Shown here in pieces: positions 1 through 4,891 of a stretch of DNA of 7,083 bases. A program made the position numbers and the translations under genes. The DNA is from an uncultured Lachnobacterium sp. (GTDB lineage: Bacteria; Bacillota; Clostridia; Lachnospirales; Lachnospiraceae): assembly GCA_945971355.1 (NCBI GenBank), contig CAMFPD010000113.1, positions 1 to 7,083 on the forward strand, read 5' to 3'. Position 1 is the first letter of the stretch. Each line of letters starts with the position of its first letter. Below the pieces are notes generated by a model, which worked only from the letters and a program-made list of their open reading frames with translations, was not told the DNA's origin and made no database searches.

Positions 1-84
1 GAAGGCAAAAAATGGTATCGGCAAATCTAGGCTTTATGGCTAGGTTACTGAGAAGAAATATGTATAACTTTATGTGAATAGTAA

Positions 85-250
85 GCTGTATAGGGTGCCA
101 TATTTGTGGTACGTTGCGCAATAAAGCAGCATAGGTTGAGCGTTCCCACACCCCATGTCCCAATACAGCTGTCACCCCACCGTAGATATAAGAGCGAAGT
201 TTGAGTTAAAAAATAACCCCCTAGGGGGCTTGTGGTATGACCACAGCGTT
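85..250 (+). promoter_or_regulatory. Structured leader upstream of cbiM, possible cobalamin-type riboswitch
   Basis: This is the non-coding 5' region of the metal transporter operon. Seen: GGTGCC at 94-99 can pair with GGTAC at 108-112. A segment reading CAGCTGTCACCCCACCGTA starts at 166 and is followed by GAGCGAAG at 192-199. Two tandem hairpins follow at 217-247. Known: cobalamin riboswitches often precede cbiMNQO operons; they open with a GGTGCC-like strand and contain a core like CtGTCCCCGCaACTGTaa followed by an rGGAGCgAag-like segment. The match here is partial. I do not see a clean GGGAAnnnGGTG strand, a GCCACTG B12 box or the usual CAGGAnACCTGCC tail. It could be a diverged cobalamin aptamer, another metal-responsive leader, or an unrelated structured 5' UTR. 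Position and content suit a leader; the class is a guess. Confidence 0.35.
217..247 (+). promoter_or_regulatory. Tandem hairpins in the cbiM leader
   Basis: A perfect 12-base palindrome, CCCCCTAGGGGG (217-228), is followed directly by a hairpin with stem TGTGGT (231-236), loop ATG and stem ACCACA (240-245). The second stem can be extended by GC/GC across one bulged T (228-229 with 246-247). The following bases, GTTTGTTAATATTATTT, are T-rich but contain no unbroken T run, so this is a weak intrinsic terminator at best. It is a reasonable expression platform for the leader, about 75 bases before the cbiM start. The function is inferred. Confidence 0.4.
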
Positions 251-305
251 TGTTAATATTATTTCTGGAGATAAATATATCTTGAATTAGAAAATATCAC
301 AGAAA

Positions 306-313
306 GAGAGAGG
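306..313 (+). promoter_or_regulatory. Ribosome binding site of cbiM
   Basis: GAGAGAGG lies nine bases before the ATG at 323. This supports that start over the in-frame ATG at 329, which would remove the metal-binding Met1-His2. Confidence 0.75.
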
Positions 314-322
314 TATAACAAT

Positions 323-1330
323 ATGCATATGGCAGATGCGCTGGTAGTACCAGCAGTTGCGACAACTATGTATGTATGCTCAGCTGCGGCGGCAGGATAC
401 AGCGTACATAAGGTGAGACTTGAGCAGGATACAAAGAAGATTCCGGTTATGGGAGTTATGGGAGCTTTTGTATTTGCAACACAGATGATAAACTTTACAA
501 TTCCAGGTACAGGATCATCAGGACACTTGTGTGGAGGAATGATGTTATCTGCATTACTTGGCCCATTTGCTGGATTTCTGACAATGATAGGAGTCCTGCT
601 TATTCAGTGTCTGATGTTTGCAGATGGAGGACTACTTGCCCTTGGATGTAATATTTGGAATATGGCATTTTATGCTTGTTTTATAGGAGCGCTTTTTATC
701 TGGAAGCCTATTATGAAAAATGGAGCTAATAAGAAGAAAATTGCAATTGCTTCTATATTGGGATGTGTTTTGACATTACAGTTAGGGGCATTTTCAGTTA
801 CAGTTGAGACTTTGATTTCAGGAATAACAGAGTTACCATTTATGACTTTTGTGGCAACAATGCAGCCAATTCATCTTGCGATTGGTCTGGTAGAAGGGTT
901 AATTACAGCGGCAGTTCTTTGCTTTGTATATGATGCAAGACCAGAATTGTTATGGGGAACAGAGAAGGCGGTCGAAAAAGAAGGAAGATTTTCATTCAAG
1001 ACAACGATAGTTTCATTACTGATTGCGACAGTTGTAATTGGTGGAGGAGTTTCTTTATTTGCTTCAGCCAATCCAGATGGTCTTGAGTGGTCAATGGAAA
1101 AGGTTGCAGGAACAGCTGAACTTGAGGCTCAGGGAGAGGCCTACGACACAGCGGAAAGCATTCAGAGTGCAACAGCTGTTTTACCTGATTACAGCATAAA
1201 AGGAAGTGACAGCGCGGCTGGAACATCTTTTTCTGGAATAATTGGTGGTGCAGTGGTACTTGGCGTATGCGTTGGCTCATGCTACTTATTCAAGTTTTTC
1301 AAGAAGAATACATCAGAGGCTAAACAGTAA
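323..1330 (+). CDS. cbiM: CbiM/NikM-type ECF transporter substrate-binding protein with fused PDGLE (CbiN/NikN-like) domain
   Basis: This is the membrane substrate-capture (S) component of a group I ECF transporter for Co2+ or Ni2+. Seen: the N-terminus is MHMADALVVPAV, which fixes the start. PGTGSSGHL lies at residues 61-69, with His68. FADGGLLALGCN (99-110) and QPIHLAIGLVEG (181-192) are further family motifs. Several hydrophobic helices fill residues 10-205. The last 110 residues add a helix at about 228-247, the motif PDGLEW (251-256), an acidic extracytoplasmic stretch and a final helix at about 303-323. Known: in this family the free N-terminus, His2 and a His near position 67 hold the metal in planar geometry. 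PDGLE domains are the CbiN/NikN partner, often a separate small protein. Here it is fused, so no separate cbiN is expected. The gene heads the operon with cbiQ and cbiO. The metal (cobalt or nickel) cannot be settled from the protein alone. Confidence 0.93.
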   Translation: MHMADALVVPAVATTMYVCSAAAAGYSVHKVRLEQDTKKIPVMGVMGAFVFATQMINFTIPGTGSSGHLCGGMMLSALLGPFAGFLTMIGVLLIQCLMFADGGLLALGCNIWNMAFYACFIGALFIWKPIMKNGANKKKIAIASILGCVLTLQLGAFSVTVETLISGITELPFMTFVATMQPIHLAIGLVEGLITAAVLCFVYDARPELLWGTEKAVEKEGRFSFKTTIVSLLIATVVIGGGVSLFASANPDGLEWSMEKVAGTAELEAQGEAYDTAESIQSATAVLPDYSIKGSDSAAGTSFSGIIGGAVVLGVCVGSCYLFKFFKKNTSEAKQ

Positions 1331-2158
1331 ATGAGTAAAATAAACAAGGCTATAGGTGAAATTCAGAATTTAACACAGATGGCAGAACAGGACCAGTGGA
1401 TGAACAGGATACATCCACTGGTTAAATTGTTATTGACGGTCATGTATATTGGGGTGACGGTTTCCTTTGATAAATATGACTTTTCAGGAGTGTTGTCAAT
1501 GGCGGTGTATCCTATAATTATTTTCATTCTTTCAGATTTATCCTTTAAGAATGCGCTATACAGAATGCGTGTAGTGTTGCCGGTAGTGTGCATTGTAGGT
1601 GTTTTTAATCCTTTTTTTGACAAGGAAGTTGCAGGATATATTGAGCTTGGAACTACAGCAGATGGAGTGATGAGAACTCTTGTAGTAACTGGAGGAGTTG
1701 TTTCTATGCTATCTCTTATGGTCAAGGGATTTCTTACTGTTACGGCAGCATACATTCTTATTGCTACCACAACCATAGAAAAAATCTGTTATGCATTAAG
1801 GCTTATACATGTGCCCAAAATCATTGTCACAGAGATTCTTCTGATATACAGATATATTACACTTTTATTGACAGAGGCAAAGCGTGTAGTTCAAGCGTAC
1901 TCTCTCAGAGCGCCTGGACAAAATGGAATTAAGTTTAGTGCATGGGGCTCTCTTGTAGGCCAGATGCTGATTCGAAGTATGGACAGAGCAGAGAATGTGT
2001 ATGACAGCATGTGTCTCAGGGGATTTGACGGAGAGTTTTTTATTGGTGAAAAGGTTGCTTTCAGGGGAAGAGATGCGGCATTTCTGCTATCTGGCATAGT
2101 GGTGTTTGTGGTATTTCGTTGTTTTCCTGTATTTGAGATGGTGGGAGAATTATTTTGA
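1331..2158 (+). CDS. cbiQ: CbiQ, transmembrane coupling component of the ECF cobalt/nickel transporter
   Basis: This is the T component (EcfT family), which links the CbiM substrate protein to the cytoplasmic ATPase. Seen: 275 residues with HPLVKLLLTVMYIGVTVSFDKYD-type opening helices from residue 29 and further hydrophobic segments at about 57-69, 79-93, 114-148 and 250-263. Two conserved coupling-helix motifs are visible. The first is SLRAPG (191-196), at the end of an amphipathic helix. The second is the RAENVYDSMCLRGFDG stretch (219-234), whose Arg-Gly pair is the classic A-R-G signature that docks on the ATPase. The ATG follows the cbiM TAA with no spacer (TAAATG). The Shine-Dalgarno-like AGAGG at 1314-1318 sits inside the end of cbiM, so translation is probably coupled. 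The length is normal for the family. Confidence 0.93.
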   Translation: MSKINKAIGEIQNLTQMAEQDQWMNRIHPLVKLLLTVMYIGVTVSFDKYDFSGVLSMAVYPIIIFILSDLSFKNALYRMRVVLPVVCIVGVFNPFFDKEVAGYIELGTTADGVMRTLVVTGGVVSMLSLMVKGFLTVTAAYILIATTTIEKICYALRLIHVPKIIVTEILLIYRYITLLLTEAKRVVQAYSLRAPGQNGIKFSAWGSLVGQMLIRSMDRAENVYDSMCLRGFDGEFFIGEKVAFRGRDAAFLLSGIVVFVVFRCFPVFEMVGELF

Positions 2159-2337
2159 TATCAGGCTGAGGACTTCAGTCGGACTGATATGCATTTTGCA
2201 GTAAGAAAGCAGGGATGTTCCTGAATCTATCGGCAGACACACATTGCAGAATTGAATTGGACTTAGATAGAATTCAGAAGAGGGATAGAATTCAGGACAT
2301 GGAAACATAGATTGAAATGTAAAAAAGAGAGGATGAA
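2159..2337 (+). other. 179-base gap between cbiQ and cbiO with a dyad and a 12-base direct repeat
   Basis: There is no convincing gene in this gap. It opens with a hairpin formed by ATATCAG (2158-2164, overlapping the cbiQ stop) and CTGATAT (2184-2190), with an inner CTGA/TCAG pairing. No T tract follows, so it is not a standard terminator. Further on, GATAGAATTCAG occurs twice, at 2266-2277 and 2284-2295. The gap ends with the cbiO ribosome binding site GAGAGG (2327-2332). It is unusually long for these tightly packed operons and could hold a processing site, an internal promoter or the scar of an old insertion. Confidence 0.6.
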
Positions 2338-3102
2338 ATGAGTCATATACATATTAATGTAGAAAATTTGGAATTTGCATATGATAGAGTCAAAGATACC
2401 AGGAAGGATGATTCCCAGGATAATAGAATAATAAAAGACGTTTCATTTAGAGCTTGTGAAAATGATTCTATTGGAATAATAGGTGCAAATGGAGTGGGAA
2501 AGTCCACACTTCTTAAGCTTTTAGTGGGACTTGAGCTGAATTTCACAGGTCAGATACGAGTGGAGGAGATACCACTGGAAAAGAAAACATTGTCAAGAGT
2601 CAGAGAAAAGATCGGATATGTATTTCAGGATTCTGACAGCCAGCTTTTTATGACAAATGTGTATCAGGATGTGGCATTTGCACCTAGAAATTATGGATTG
2701 CCACAGGAGGAAGTGGACAGAAGAGTAAAAAATGCTCTTTCAAGTGTACATATTGAGCATTTAAGGGATAAGCCGGTGCATGCGCTTTCAGGCGGAGAAA
2801 AAAAGCTTGTTTCAATTGCAACTATTTTGTCAATGATACCGGATATTATTTTGATGGATGAGCCTTCAGCCGCGTTGGATCCAAAGAACAGACGTAATCT
2901 TATCAATATATTAAATGAGTTTGACCATATGAAAATCATTACAAGCCATGACCTTGATTTCATATGGGATACCTGCAACAGAATTCTTCTCATGGCAGAT
3001 GGACAAATAGTTGCAGATGGAACACCAGATGAAATACTTAAGAATAAAGAATTGCTGGAAGCAAATGGATTGGAGCTGCCATTGTCGCTTATGCAAAGGT
3101 AG
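2338..3102 (+). CDS. cbiO: CbiO, ATPase of the ECF cobalt/nickel transporter
   Basis: This is the cytoplasmic ABC ATPase that drives metal uptake, working as a dimer under CbiQ. Every ATPase motif is present: Walker A GANGVGKST (residues 49-57), the Q-loop glutamine in FQDSDSQLF (Gln97), signature LSGGEKK (150-156), Walker B ILMDEP (171-176), D-loop SAALD (177-181) and the switch histidine in TSHDLD (His204). FQDSDSQLF is typical of the ECF ATPase group. The protein has 254 residues. The C-terminal tail after about residue 230 is short, as in single-metal CbiO/NikO proteins. Residues 17-31 carry a charged insert before the first core strand (DRVKDTRKDDSQDNR). The start is set by GAGAGG five bases upstream. 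The gene ends the operon; only the hairpin element and a weak stem-loop follow. Confidence 0.94.
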   Translation: MSHIHINVENLEFAYDRVKDTRKDDSQDNRIIKDVSFRACENDSIGIIGANGVGKSTLLKLLVGLELNFTGQIRVEEIPLEKKTLSRVREKIGYVFQDSDSQLFMTNVYQDVAFAPRNYGLPQEEVDRRVKNALSSVHIEHLRDKPVHALSGGEKKLVSIATILSMIPDIILMDEPSAALDPKNRRNLINILNEFDHMKIITSHDLDFIWDTCNRILLMADGQIVADGTPDEILKNKELLEANGLELPLSLMQR

Positions 3103-3121
3103 GAGACTGCTTCCATTGCAT
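3091..3121 (+). terminator. Weak stem-loop across the cbiO stop codon
   Basis: ATGCAAAGG (3091-3099) pairs with CCATTGCAT (3113-3121) with one mismatch, placing the TAG stop in the loop. The bases that follow (AATTTATAA) are A+T-rich but have no T run. It may stop transcription weakly or protect the 3' end. The large hairpin element that starts ten bases later could be the real end. Confidence 0.3.
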
Positions 3122-3130
3122 AATTTATAA

Positions 3131-3337
3131 GGGGCTGCCCATTTTAGTATTTCAAAAATAAAATAGAGACATATATTCCCTCGAAAAAAATTACAAGTTT
3201 GTTCCGCGTATTTATTACGGATAGTTGGCTGAGAAATGTGTATTTAATATACTCTTTGAGCCGCGGAACTGTTGTAATTTTGTTTCTCGGAAATATATGT
3301 CTTCATTTTTTTACGTATGATTACGCAGGGCAGCCAT
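3131..3337 (+). mobile_element. Hairpin element copy 1 (MITE-like, possibly encoding a structured RNA)
   Basis: This non-coding element of about 205 bases is bounded by GGGGCTGCCC (3131-3140) and GGGCAGCC (3328-3335). It folds on itself through most of its length. GACATATAT (3168-3176) pairs with 3293-3301, AAAATTAC (3187-3194) with 3274-3281, and GTTCCGCG (3201-3208) with 3262-3269. The apical region holds a 24-base core at 3215-3238, containing ACGGATAGTTGGCTGAG, identical to that in copy 2. There is no transposase and no clear target duplication. I take its orientation as + because the core reads in that sense. It begins 28 bases after the cbiO stop. The 63-codon reading frame inside it is not a gene. 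It could be a small non-autonomous mobile element, a repeat-borne RNA or both. Confidence 0.8.
3215..3238 (+). repeat. Conserved 24-base core, copy 1
   Basis: This is a perfect inverted match to 3565-3588. Its sense strand contains ACGGATAGTTGGCTGAGA. It lies 82 bases from the left boundary GGCTGCCC of its element (3133); copy 2 has the same distance from its corresponding end. The core is flanked by short weaker pairing and probably forms the apical loop. Confidence 0.9.
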
Positions 3338-3470
3338 CAATGACCCGAGCAAGCCTTGAAATAGGTTTGGATATAAATGTCATATTATAAAGAAAAAAGT
3401 CCAATTTCTAAGTAAATATCATTTTAGATTATTTCCATCTTGGAAGTTCTTTTGAGAACTAAATTTATTA
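3338..3470. other. Spacer between the two hairpin elements
   Basis: These A+T-rich 133 bases hold no gene I can support. The only structure seen is a small dyad, AGTTCT-TTTG-AGAACT (3445-3460), without a following T run. The stretch may be the original intergenic DNA between cbiO and the regulator, or the interior of a composite element made by the two flanking copies. Confidence 0.5.
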
Positions 3471-3670
3471 GGGCTGCCCACGTTAACCTAAACAAAAGAC
3501 AAGCATATATATTTATGAGAAACAATTTTTCAACAGTGCCCTGGCTCACAGCCTGATTATCTCGCATTTCTCAGCCAACTATCCGTAAAAGAATCAGGGC
3601 ACAAACTTGAAAAATTTTTCGAATAAATATATATGCTTGGCTTTATATTATGTTCCCCAAGGGGCAGCCC
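3471..3670 (-). mobile_element. Hairpin element copy 2 (same family, opposite orientation)
   Basis: This 200-base non-coding element is bounded by GGGCTGCCC (3471-3479) and GGGCAGCCC (3662-3670). It is a long hairpin. A perfect 17-base stem joins 3500-3516 to 3623-3639. ATTTTTCAA (3525-3533) pairs with 3607-3615, and GTGCCCTG (3536-3543) with CAGGGCAC (3595-3602). The 24-base core at 3565-3588 reads on the minus strand. Compared on that strand, copies 1 and 2 share the core, CAAGTTTGT, GAGCC, CTGTTG and TTGTTTCTC, while most paired bases differ. The element lies 25 bases after the stop of the regulator gene and in that gene's sense. CCCCAAGGGG (3655-3664) adds a small palindrome at its right end that the left end lacks. 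Confidence 0.8.
3565..3588 (-). repeat. Conserved 24-base core, copy 2
   Basis: This is the minus-strand copy of the core at 3215-3238, identical over 24 bases. It lies 82 bases from the outer end of its element (3670). Confidence 0.9.
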
Positions 3671-3695
3671 ACTAATGATATGCGTAAGCTTTTTG

Positions 3696-4568
3696 TTAGC
3701 TCCTCCTGTATTGCAGAGGCGTCATATGGTATCTGGCTTTGAAAGCACGGTTAAAATATGACAGGTTATCAAACCCTACCTCCGTTGCAATGGAAAGAAC
3801 AGAGTCCTCCGAGCTTTGTAGCAGTCTTGCGGCCATGGTCAGGCGGTATTCCTTGAGATAGTCTATGAAGGAGGTTCCCATGGTTTCCTTGAAGTAGCGC
3901 ATAAAATGTGACTCAGAAAAGCCTGCTATATCGGCAACCTCACCGATTGTAAGCTTTTGGTCATAGTTGTTTTCTACATATTTGAGAACTGTTTTCATTT
4001 TGTCGAGAGCCTTTTTATTTTTCGGAGGTTTGGTCAGATTACGGCATCTGTTATCCAAAATAAAGAAAAATTGAAACAGCATACTTTTGATATACAGCTG
4101 ATATCCCTGAGGCTTTGTTTTACAGATTTCATCACAGGCATCAATCGGTGCCACAACATCTGTGTAGTAAGGATACACAGGGGTAAAGACTGTTGGAACG
4201 GTAATTTTGCCGTGAATGAGCGGGTCTATGAAATTTTCGTTGGTATAGTCCTTGTTTTTGGGAGTCAGCATACTTGCGTTGAAAAGTATGTTTTCATACT
4301 CCATTGTTTCATCCTGATACTGGGATATGGAATGCAACTGTCCTGGCAGAATGAATATTATGGTGCTGGCATTGACTCTGTAATGCTTGAAGTCAACAGT
4401 TACAAGACCTTGTCCCTTCTTTATATATATGATTTCCATCTCATCGTGCCAGTGTAAAGGAACCTGAGCAAAATCCAAAGGAATTGAGCACAGATATGTG
4501 TTATAGGGAAATTCCAAATCTACATGTTCTTTTTCTTCGTGATAGTTTTCGTATTCCAGAATGTTCAT
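3696..4568 (-). CDS. AraC-family transcriptional regulator with N-terminal cupin sensor domain
   Basis: This is a cytoplasmic DNA-binding regulator that probably senses a sugar or other small carbon compound. Seen: 290 residues. An N-terminal cupin domain spans about residues 20-100, with PLHWHDEMEIIYIKKGQG (37-54) and a second block VNASTIIFILPGQLHSI (65-81). His39 and His41 sit at the usual ligand positions. A linker of about 70 residues follows. The C-terminal AraC DNA-binding domain spans about 190-289 and has two helix-turn-helix units, LTIGEVADIAGFSESHFMRY (206-225) and one near 256-278 ending in GFDNLSYFNRAFKARY. The family-typical finish TPLQYRR is present. The start is fixed by GGAGG seven bases upstream (4576-4580 on this strand). 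It is divergent from the phosphorylase gene, which makes a role in alpha-glucan use plausible but unproven. Effector and targets are unknown. Confidence 0.92.
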   Translation of the reverse strand: MNILEYENYHEEKEHVDLEFPYNTYLCSIPLDFAQVPLHWHDEMEIIYIKKGQGLVTVDFKHYRVNASTIIFILPGQLHSISQYQDETMEYENILFNASMLTPKNKDYTNENFIDPLIHGKITVPTVFTPVYPYYTDVVAPIDACDEICKTKPQGYQLYIKSMLFQFFFILDNRCRNLTKPPKNKKALDKMKTVLKYVENNYDQKLTIGEVADIAGFSESHFMRYFKETMGTSFIDYLKEYRLTMAARLLQSSEDSVLSIATEVGFDNLSYFNRAFKARYHMTPLQYRRS

Positions 4569-4575
4569 TATATAT

Positions 4576-4580
4576 CCTCC
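4576..4580 (-). promoter_or_regulatory. Ribosome binding site of the AraC-family regulator
   Basis: GGAGG on the minus strand lies seven bases before the ATG (4566-4568). It is a strong site that decides the start codon. Confidence 0.8.
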
Positions 4581-4612
4581 ATGAATGGATGGCCCTCTAT
4601 GTGCGCAGCATA

Positions 4613-4646
4613 AACCACACTGTATAAGACAATACTAACAGTGGTT
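4613..4646. promoter_or_regulatory. Dyad upstream of the regulator gene
   Basis: AACCACACTG (4613-4622) faces CAGTGGTT (4639-4646), an inverted repeat with two extra bases in one arm and a 16-base centre. It lies 45-78 bases before the regulator start. It could be an operator used for autoregulation or a hairpin in the 5' UTR. The sequence alone does not decide. Confidence 0.4.
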
Positions 4647-4728
4647 ACATTTTTTGTTGTTATTATGAGAATATAATATCACCTCAAATTAGAAAAAACC
4701 ACTAAAAAATACGAAAAATGATAGAATA

Positions 4729-4764
4729 GTACAATTTTTTGCGTTGATATTGCAAGAATTGTAC
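4729..4764. promoter_or_regulatory. Large dyad in the phosphorylase promoter region
   Basis: GTACAATT (4729-4736) is the exact inverse of AATTGTAC (4757-4764). An inner pair TTGC/GCAA (4739-4742 with 4752-4755) extends the stem with a one-base bulge and a nine-base centre. It directly abuts the 18-base palindrome at 4765-4782. The pair looks like a composite operator, or a hairpin if transcription starts upstream of it. Confidence 0.5.
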
Positions 4765-4772
4765 AGTATATG
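4744..4772 (+). promoter_or_regulatory. Candidate promoter of the phosphorylase gene
   Basis: TTGATA (4744-4749) and TATATG (4767-4772) are separated by 17 bases and resemble -35 and -10 boxes. The -10 overlaps the left arm of the palindrome at 4765-4782, a good place for a repressor. A TATAAT at 4672-4677 is an alternative -10 with a poor -35. The assignment is tentative. Confidence 0.35.
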
Positions 4773-4782
4773 AGCATATACT
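4765..4782. promoter_or_regulatory. Perfect 18-base palindromic operator candidate
   Basis: AGTATATG-AG-CATATACT has perfect 8-base arms around two central bases. It overlaps the candidate -10 box and lies about 110 bases before the phosphorylase start. The symmetry suits a dimeric repressor such as a LacI- or GntR-type protein better than a typical AraC direct-repeat site. The binding protein is unknown. Confidence 0.5.
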
Positions 4783-4808
4783 AAGACCATAGAAAAGCGG
4801 AAGCGCAA

Positions 4809-4822
4809 AGCAAACGTTTTTC
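4809..4822. promoter_or_regulatory. Possible CcpA (cre) site
   Basis: AGCAAACGTTTTTC matches the idealised cre sequence TGAAAACGTTTTCA at 10 of 14 positions, including the AAACGTTTT centre. Catabolite control of an alpha-glucan gene by CcpA is common in Firmicutes. The outer bases are poor, so this is tentative. Confidence 0.25.
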
Positions 4823-4876
4823 GTATAAAAGAAAGTTATTTTTGTAAGAATAAACCAAGCATTAAAACATTTATAC

Positions 4877-4882
4877 GGAGGG
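4877..4882 (+). promoter_or_regulatory. Ribosome binding site of the phosphorylase gene
   Basis: GGAGGG lies nine bases before the ATG at 4892 and fixes that start; the next in-frame ATG is three codons further on. Confidence 0.8.
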
Positions 4883-4891
4883 TATATCAAA

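Noticed and set aside
85..250. NiCo (czcD-type) riboswitch in the cbiM leader
   Set aside because: I looked for its purine-rich four-way-junction motifs and found no convincing match on the + strand.
3131..3337. Target site duplication around hairpin element copy 1
   Set aside because: Flanks TTATAA and ATCAATGA do not repeat each other, and the exact ends are uncertain because the termini are nearly palindromic.
3199..3390. Open reading frame of 63 codons on the + strand
   Set aside because: It lies mostly within hairpin element copy 1, has no ribosome binding site I can see, and its translation only reads through repeat sequence.
3445..3460. AGTTCT-TTTG-AGAACT as an intrinsic terminator
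   Set aside because: The stem is short and A+T-rich and neither strand has a T run after it.
3131..3670. CRISPR array
   Set aside because: There are only two copies, in inverted orientation, about 200 bases long and self-complementary throughout, with no regular spacers and no cas genes in the window.
3957..4457. Open reading frame of 166 codons on the + strand
   Set aside because: It is antisense to the AraC-family regulator, whose domains and ribosome binding site are clear. The + frame shows no recognisable motif.
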